Of a DNA stretch of 64,000 nt, positions 56,554-64,000 are shown one piece after another. The stretch is taken from NCBI RefSeq assembly GCF_023036475.1, contig NZ_JAJQKI010000011.1, positions 55,282 through 119,281 on the forward strand, given 5' to 3'. The notes under the pieces were generated by a model, which was not told the DNA's origin, searched no databases, and was given only the letters and a program-made list of their open reading frames with translations. How positions within the stretch are numbered: position 1 is the stretch's first letter; every line of letters begins with the position of its first letter. This DNA comes from Bacillus pinisoli. GTDB lineage: Bacteria; Bacillota; Bacilli; Bacillales; SA4. The position numbers and the translations under genes were made by a program.

Positions 56554-57672
56554 TTGTTTATAGAAAATCTAGTTTTAACAAACTATCGTAATTATAAAAA
56601 AACAGAAGTAGTTTTTGAAAATAAGGTGAATGTCATTCTTGGGGAAAATGCACAAGGAAAAACAAACCTGATGGAAGCTATTTATGTTTTAGCTATTGCG
56701 AAATCACATCGAACCTCTAATGATAAAGATCTTATTAGATGGGAAGAAGAGTATGCTAAAATAGAAGGTAGAGTCATGAGGAAAAAAGGGCCTGTCCCCC
56801 TTCAACTCGTGATTTCAACGAAAGGTAAAAAAGCAAAACTTAACCATATAGAGCAGCAAAGATTAAGTCAATATATTGGAGCCATGAATATTGTCATGTT
56901 TGCTCCAGAAGATCTAAATCTCGTAAAAGGAAACCCTTCAATCAGACGGAGATTTTTAGATATGGAAATTGGCCAGGTCTCCCCTATCTATATGCACGAC
57001 TTGAGTACTTATCAAAAGATACTCCAACAACGTAACCATTACTTGAAGCAACTACAAAAACAAAAAGATCGTAATACTACCATGTTAGAGGTCCTTACCT
57101 CACAATTATCTGAAGTAGCTGCTAAAATTATTTTGAAGCGATTTGAGTTTCTAGAACTCCTCCAAAAGTGGGCAGAACCTATTCATAAAGGGATAAGTAG
57201 AGGATTAGAAACATTAGAAATTCAATACAAAGCATCTGTTGATGTATCAGAGAAGATAGATTTGTCGAAAATGGTAGAAGTATACGAGCAAAAGTTTGAT
57301 AAAATAAAAGATAGAGAAATTGAACGTGGTATGACGCTAGCCGGTCCCCATCGTGATGACCTTCTGTTTTTTGTAAATGGGAAGGATGTTCAAACATTCG
57401 GATCACAAGGTCAACAGCGTACTACTGCCTTATCATTGAAGTTAGCAGAAATAGAACTTATTCACTCTGAGATTGGAGAGTACCCTATTCTCCTCTTGGA
57501 TGACGTTTTGTCTGAACTAGATGATTATAGACAATCTCATTTATTGAATACCATTCAGGGAAAGGTGCAAACATTTGTAACGACTACCAGTGTAGAAGGT
57601 ATTGATCATGAGACATTGAAACAGGCAGCTCAATTTCATGTTAATACCGGTATGATTGAAAAGGTGAAATGA
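56554..57672 (+). CDS. recF: DNA replication/repair protein RecF
   Basis: A 372-residue SMC-like ATPase with Walker [16 protein letters not shown], signature [17 protein letters not shown] and Walker [13 protein letters not shown]. It loads RecA at gaps with RecO and RecR. The start is TTG after GGGGGA, 17 nt after yaaA. Confidence 0.98.
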   Translation: MFIENLVLTNYRNYKKTEVVFENKVNVILGENAQGKTNLMEAIYVLAIAKSHRTSNDKDLIRWEEEYAKIEGRVMRKKGPVPLQLVISTKGKKAKLNHIEQQRLSQYIGAMNIVMFAPEDLNLVKGNPSIRRRFLDMEIGQVSPIYMHDLSTYQKILQQRNHYLKQLQKQKDRNTTMLEVLTSQLSEVAAKIILKRFEFLELLQKWAEPIHKGISRGLETLEIQYKASVDVSEKIDLSKMVEVYEQKFDKIKDREIERGMTLAGPHRDDLLFFVNGKDVQTFGSQGQQRTTALSLKLAEIELIHSEIGEYPILLLDDVLSELDDYRQSHLLNTIQGKVQTFVTTTSVEGIDHETLKQAAQFHVNTGMIEKVK

Positions 57673-57681
57673 GGTGGAAGA

Positions 57682-57939
57682 TTGTTTATTCATTTAGGTG
57701 AAAATGTGGTTGTCCCTGTCAGTGAAATCATCGCCATTTTAGATGGACAGCTCTATTTTTCATCCAATATTGTCCAAGAATTTATTGAAGCTCAGAAACA
57801 GACAAAAGAAATTATTGAAATTTCAACGACAATGAAGACAATTATCGTTACAATGAATCAGATCTATTTTTCTCCACTTGCCTCTGTCACATTGAAACGA
57901 AGAGCTACTCAAATATTTGAATCGGAACAAATCATGTAG
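57682..57939 (+). CDS. remB: Extracellular matrix regulator RemB
   Basis: An 85-residue DUF370 protein beginning MFIHLGENVVVPVSEIIAILD. RemB (YaaB) is a DNA-binding regulator of matrix genes in B. subtilis. The start is TTG after GAGGTGG, 9 nt after recF. Confidence 0.93.
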   Translation: MFIHLGENVVVPVSEIIAILDGQLYFSSNIVQEFIEAQKQTKEIIEISTTMKTIIVTMNQIYFSPLASVTLKRRATQIFESEQIM

Positions 57940-58045
57940 GTCATCCCGTTTTAAAAAGGCACATACAGAAATTCCTTAAAACAGACTTAAGATACAATAG
58001 CAATAGAAAAATCGCGGCTTTAGGTAACCTAAAGTTAAAGTGTAG

Positions 58046-59989
<1,944 letters not shown>

Positions 59990-60026
59990 TACTTGAATAT
60001 GCCTAATGTCCTCAAGGAGGAACAAT

Positions 60027-62534
60027 ATGTCTGAAAACCGAAAACCACAAGTAAAAGAAATTAATATTAGTCATGAAATGAAAACATCATTCCTTGATTA
60101 TGCGATGAGTGTTATTGTTTCACGTGCCCTTCCCGACGTTCGGGATGGGCTAAAACCTGTACATCGTCGTATTTTATATGCGATGAATGATTTAGGGATG
60201 ACATCAGATAAAGCCTATAAAAAGTCTGCCCGTATCGTTGGGGAGGTTATTGGTAAGTATCATCCACACGGAGACTCAGCGGTATATGAAACAATGGTTC
60301 GTATGGCGCAAGATTTTAACTTCCGATACATGCTAATTGATGGACATGGTAACTTTGGATCTGTTGACGGTGATGCAGCTGCAGCGATGCGTTATACAGA
60401 AGCAAGAATGTCCAAGATTGCGATGGAATTAGTCCGTGATATTAACAAAAATACAATTGATTATAAAGATAACTACGATGGATCTGAAAGAGAACCAGTC
60501 GTTTTACCAGCTCGTTTCCCTAACCTTCTAGTCAATGGAGCAGCAGGTATTGCAGTAGGAATGGCAACAAACATTCCTCCGCACCAGTTAGGAGAAGTCA
60601 TTGATGGCGTCTTAGCGGTTAGTAAAGACCCTGACATTACAATTGCTGATTTAATGGACATCATACAAGGTCCTGATTTTCCAACTTCAGGTCAAATTTT
60701 AGGTAGAAGCGGTATCCGAAAAGCGTATGAAACAGGACGCGGTTCTATTATCATTAGAGCGAAAGTTGAAATTGAAGAAAAGTCTAATGGTAAACAAACA
60801 ATTATAGTTAATGAGATTCCGTATCAGGTGAATAAGGCAAAGTTAATTGAGAAAATTGCTGAGCTTGTTCGTGATAAAAAGATTGATGGAATTACAGACT
60901 TACGTGATGAATCTGACCGTAATGGAATGAGAATAGTCATCGAAGTTCGAAGAGATGCGAATGCCAACGTCTTACTAAATAATTTATTTAAACAAACAGC
61001 TCTTCAAACAAGCTTTGGTATTAATATGCTTGCACTTGTAGACGGACAACCTAAAGTATTAAATCTTAAAGAAGTATTAAGTCATTATTTAGACCATCAA
61101 AAGGTTGTCATTCGTAGAAGAACGCAATATGAGCTAGAGAAAGCGGAAGCACGTGCTCATATCTTAGAAGGGTTACGTGTTGCACTAGATCATCTTGATG
61201 AGGTTATTGCGTTAATCCGTGGCTCTCAAACAACTGAAATTGCTAGAGAAGGATTAATGACTAATTTCTCTCTATCAGAAAAACAGGCTCAAGCTATATT
61301 AGACATGCGTCTACAACGCTTAACAGGATTAGAAAGAGAAAAGATTGAAGAAGAATACCAAGGGCTAGTCGCACTAATTGCGGAATTAAGAGCTATTTTA
61401 GCTGACGAAGAAAAGGTATTAGAAATCATTCGTGAAGAACTTACTGAAGTGAAAGAACGTTTTAACGATACAAGAAGAACTGAAATTGTAGCGGGTGGAG
61501 CGGAAATGATTGAAGATGAGGATCTTATACCTGAAGAAAATATCGTCATTTCGTTAACCCATAAAGGCTATATTAAGAGATTACCTGCCTCGACTTATCG
61601 TGCACAAAAGCGTGGTGGCCGAGGAATACAGGGTATGGGTACAAATGAGGATGATTTTGTAGAACAACTACTCACTACATCCACTCATAATCATATTCTA
61701 TTCTTTACAAACAAAGGTAAAGTATACAAAGCAAAAGGATATGAAATACCGGAGTTCAGTCGAACTGCAAAAGGGATTCCTATCATTAACCTACTAGAAA
61801 TTGATAAAGATGAATGGGTTAACGCTATGATTCCAGTAGAGAGCTTCACAGACGATGATTTCTTATTCTTTACAACGAAACAAGGTATTTCTAAACGATC
61901 TCCACTATCTTCCTTCAGTAATATTCGGACAAGTGGTCTGATAGCTGTGAACCTTCGTGAAGAAGATGAACTGATCTCTGTTAGACTAACAGATGGTAAC
62001 AAGGATATGATTATTGGAACGAAAAAAGGAATGCTTATTCGCTTCAATGAAACTGATGTAAGGTCGATGGGTAGAACAGCTACCGGAGTAAAAGGGATCA
62101 CCTTAGATGAAGATGATGAAGTAGTCGGAATGGAAATACTAGAAGATGGTTATGATGTGTTAGTTGTAACGAAAAACGGTTATGGAAAACGAACGCCAAA
62201 AGAGGAATATCGTATTCAAAGCCGTGGTGGAAAAGGATTAAGAACCACTACCATTACAGACAAAACCGGACCTGTTATGGCAATTAAGACGGTTACAGGT
62301 GAAGAAGACATCATGATTATTACAGCAAGTGGTGTTATCATTCGTATGGCAACTGCTGATATCTCTCAATTTGGTCGCTATGCCCAGGGAGTAAGGCTGA
62401 TACGCCTAGGTGAAGAAGAAAATGTTTCAACTGTTGCGGTTGTTGATAAGGATGACACGGAAGACTCTGTCAACGAAGAGGATACGGAAGAAACACTAGA
62501 AGAGGTCGTCGAATCCGAAACAGATGAGGAATAA
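60027..62534 (+). CDS. gyrA: DNA gyrase subunit A
   Basis: An 835-residue GyrA. The winged-helix region [12 protein letters not shown] carries wild-type Ser84 and Glu88 (no quinolone-resistance change there), and catalytic Tyr123 sits in [10 protein letters not shown]. The C-terminal six-bladed pinwheel contains the GyrA-box QKRGGRG. The tail after residue 810 is acidic. ATG 60027 follows AAGGAGG. Confidence 0.99.
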   Translation: MSENRKPQVKEINISHEMKTSFLDYAMSVIVSRALPDVRDGLKPVHRRILYAMNDLGMTSDKAYKKSARIVGEVIGKYHPHGDSAVYETMVRMAQDFNFRYMLIDGHGNFGSVDGDAAAAMRYTEARMSKIAMELVRDINKNTIDYKDNYDGSEREPVVLPARFPNLLVNGAAGIAVGMATNIPPHQLGEVIDGVLAVSKDPDITIADLMDIIQGPDFPTSGQILGRSGIRKAYETGRGSIIIRAKVEIEEKSNGKQTIIVNEIPYQVNKAKLIEKIAELVRDKKIDGITDLRDESDRNGMRIVIEVRRDANANVLLNNLFKQTALQTSFGINMLALVDGQPKVLNLKEVLSHYLDHQKVVIRRRTQYELEKAEARAHILEGLRVALDHLDEVIALIRGSQTTEIAREGLMTNFSLSEKQAQAILDMRLQRLTGLEREKIEEEYQGLVALIAELRAILADEEKVLEIIREELTEVKERFNDTRRTEIVAGGAEMIEDEDLIPEENIVISLTHKGYIKRLPASTYRAQKRGGRGIQGMGTNEDDFVEQLLTTSTHNHILFFTNKGKVYKAKGYEIPEFSRTAKGIPIINLLEIDKDEWVNAMIPVESFTDDDFLFFTTKQGISKRSPLSSFSNIRTSGLIAVNLREEDELISVRLTDGNKDMIIGTKKGMLIRFNETDVRSMGRTATGVKGITLDEDDEVVGMEILEDGYDVLVVTKNGYGKRTPKEEYRIQSRGGKGLRTTTITDKTGPVMAIKTVTGEEDIMIITASGVIIRMATADISQFGRYAQGVRLIRLGEEENVSTVAVVDKDDTEDSVNEEDTEETLEEVVESETDEE

Positions 62535-62542
62535 AAAAATTT

Positions 62543-62573
62543 GAAGAACACGTCGATGTGTTCTTCTTTTTTT
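62543..62573 (+). terminator. Terminator of gyrB-gyrA
   Basis: Perfect 9-bp stem GAAGAACAC / GTGTTCTTC with a 6-nt loop and a T-run, 8 nt after the gyrA stop. Confidence 0.9.
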
Positions 62574-62621
62574 GATAGAATACTGGTATTAGTATGAAGG
62601 AAACTTGGAGGAGTCCAATTT

Positions 62622-63701
62622 ATGAAGGTTCAAGTCAATCAGTTACGAGAAGGTTGTATACTATCCATGGATGTAACCTCCTTGACAAATAAACCTGTTA
62701 TTCCTAAAAAGACAGTGCTCACGAAAGAGAAAATTAGTGTTCTTCATGCGTTTCTAGTTAATGAAGTGTCAGTTGAACCAACATTAGTAGATGGAAGTCC
62801 ATTTCGACCGGGTGAAGTAATGGGGGATCCAGAAGAAAGCCAAAATGAAGACCTTTATCTTCCGTTTAGCAGTCATTATTTAAAAACTGTTCAGGATTTT
62901 AAAAAGGTGTTTCAAAGCTGGCAATCAGGATCTCAAGTAGATATTGTAAAAGTAAGACAGTTCTTTATTCCTTTATTAGAGAGGAGTATAAAAACACCTT
63001 CTGAGATTTTCATGTTACATCACTATTCAACAAAAGAAGATTATCTATATCATCACTCCGTTGCAGTAGGGCTTTTATCAGGCTTCATAGGCAACAAGTT
63101 GAACTATGAAAAAGGTCAATGGATCCAAATTGCTATCGCTGGACTCTTATCTGATTGTGGAATGGCTAAAGTAGATCCGAGTATATTAAATAAACAAACA
63201 GCCTTATCACCGGAAGAATATAATGAAATTAGAATCCACCCAACTCATGGCTATAAGATGTTATTAAACTTACCCGTCATTAGAGAAGGGGTGAAGCTCG
63301 GTGTATTCCAGCATCATGAAAGAATCGATGGAAGTGGCTATCCTCTTGGAATTAATGGTGATAAGATTCACCCATTTGGAAAGATTCTTGCTGTAGCTGA
63401 TGTCTATCATGCTATGACTTCTGAGAGAGCATACCGTTCTAAACAGTCTCCCTTTAAGGTTCTAGAGTTAATTATCCAAGACAGTTTCGGTCAGTTTGAT
63501 ATACCAGTTATTCAGGCATTGACAGCGGGTATTGCTAATTTCTCTATTGGCACAAGGGTTAAACTTTCTGATGGGCAAGTTGCAGAGATCGTATTTATTG
63601 AATCTAAGTCTCCTACAAGACCTATGGTTAAAATAGAGAGTAGCCAAGAGTTTATACAATTAGCGCAACGTCGTGATTTATATATTGAAGAAATCCTATA
63701 A
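62622..63701 (+). CDS. HD-GYP-like domain protein with altered HD motif
   Basis: A 359-residue cytoplasmic protein with an N-terminal DUF3391-like region (VNQLREGCILSMDVTSLTNKP) and an HD-GYP-type domain (about 140-290). HHSVAVG, the HPTHGYKML helix, QHHERIDGSGYP and ADVYHAMTSERAYR are all present, but the central HDxGK is replaced by SDCGM (Ser177-Asp178), so one metal-ligand His is missing. HD-GYP enzymes hydrolyse c-di-GMP; activity here is doubtful. AGGAG lies ahead of the ATG. It lies between gyrA and an rRNA operon. Confidence 0.85.
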   Translation: MKVQVNQLREGCILSMDVTSLTNKPVIPKKTVLTKEKISVLHAFLVNEVSVEPTLVDGSPFRPGEVMGDPEESQNEDLYLPFSSHYLKTVQDFKKVFQSWQSGSQVDIVKVRQFFIPLLERSIKTPSEIFMLHHYSTKEDYLYHHSVAVGLLSGFIGNKLNYEKGQWIQIAIAGLLSDCGMAKVDPSILNKQTALSPEEYNEIRIHPTHGYKMLLNLPVIREGVKLGVFQHHERIDGSGYPLGINGDKIHPFGKILAVADVYHAMTSERAYRSKQSPFKVLELIIQDSFGQFDIPVIQALTAGIANFSIGTRVKLSDGQVAEIVFIESKSPTRPMVKIESSQEFIQLAQRRDLYIEEIL

Positions 63702-63735
63702 AAGTGAAGGTGAAGAGAACCTTCACTTTTTTTTA
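63702..63735 (+). terminator. Terminator of the HD-GYP-like gene
   Basis: Stem AGTGAAGG / CCTTCACT with a 9-nt loop followed by a long T-run. Confidence 0.9.
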
Positions 63736-63744
63736 TATTTATCC

Positions 63745-63773
63745 TTGTTAATTATAGAAAGTGATGATATTAT
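63745..63773 (+). promoter_or_regulatory. rRNA operon promoter P1
   Basis: TTGTTA, 17-nt spacer, TATTAT. First of a tandem pair typical of Bacillus rrn operons. Confidence 0.7.
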
Positions 63774-63828
63774 ATAAAAGTTGTCTCTTAAAGAAGCCAT
63801 GACTTAATATTTTCTTTCAAAAAAGACA

Positions 63829-63857
63829 TTGACTTAATAAAGACAACATGTTATATT
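63829..63857 (+). promoter_or_regulatory. rRNA operon promoter P2 and leader
   Basis: TTGACT, 17-nt spacer, TATATT. It is followed to the window end by a typical rrn leader (GTCGCTTCTGAGCGAT hairpin, then TTCTTTGAAAACTAAACAAA, an antitermination-like sequence). The 16S gene itself is outside the window. Confidence 0.85.
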
Positions 63858-64000
63858 AATAAAGTCGCTTCTGAGCGATATAAGTTCTTTGAAAACTAAA
63901 CAAAACGTCAAGCGTGTTGGTATATGTAAATCAACAACAATTTTTAAAAAAACTTATTAATGCCAGCGCATAATAAGGAAGTTTATTTTCGCTAACGCGA

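Noticed and set aside
60115..60130. TGTTTCACGTGCCCTT in gyrA as a parS site
   Set aside because: Only the left half matches; the right half lacks GAAACA, and the sequence is explained by conserved gyrA coding (VSRALPD).

Overview
The window is a low-GC Firmicute chromosome segment spanning the replication origin. The gene order rpmH-rnpA-yidC-jag-mnmE-mnmG-rsmG-noc-soj-spo0J on one side and dnaA-dnaN-yaaA-recF-remB-gyrB-gyrA on the other, together with the sporulation-linked genes soj/spo0J, noc, spoIIIJ-type yidC and yyaC, points to an endospore-forming member of the Bacillaceae. I cannot name a species from the sequence. Several start codons are TTG (dnaA, recF, remB, yybS-like, DUF951, walI, YkvI-like) or GTG (rlmH, soj, yidC), supported by spaced ribosome binding sites.

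Layout. 1-1171: end of a cell-surface polysaccharide cluster (flippase fragment and a FemAB/GNAT-like transferase). 1172-7211: an inducible beta-glucoside uptake and hydrolysis operon (GH1 glucosidase, ABC binding protein, two permeases, LacI regulator) with an operator at its promoter. 7293-12700: accessory genes (fused peptide-type ABC permease, VOC protein, metallo-beta-lactamase-fold hydrolase, DegV). 12860-16431: a mosaic built at the 3' end of rlmH. Two extra copies of the rlmH tail (the site used by staphylococcal SCC elements) bracket two ~1.7 kb segments, each with one cargo gene and a cre-like site. 16407-25679: rlmH with a DnaA-box cluster, htrA, the walRKHIJ essential cell-wall operon and an M23/LysM peptidase. 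25975-27005: a three-tRNA cluster (Lys-Glu-Phe in transcription order) in which the 5' 26 nt of tRNA-Phe and tRNA-Lys are each repeated twice, linked to a shared ~123-bp body. 27213-36168: purA, replicative helicase, rplI, gdpP, yybS-like, rpsR-ssb-rpsF, ychF. 36376-42179: molybdopterin oxidoreductase, DUF951, MscS channel, YkvI-like transporter, yyaC, DUF554. 42402-52336: partition and tRNA-modification genes down to rpmH. 52337-54690: a bipartite oriC around dnaA. 54691-63701: dnaN to gyrA and an HD-GYP-like protein. 63745-64000: tandem promoters and leader of an rRNA operon whose 16S gene lies beyond the window.

Most of the right-hand 48 kb is conserved core. The unusual material is the rlmH-tail mosaic, the tRNA 5'-half arrays, a MITE-like repeat family with GGCTCTTTTC ends, an extra parS-like palindrome inside walK, and DnaA-box clusters away from oriC near rlmH and mnmE.
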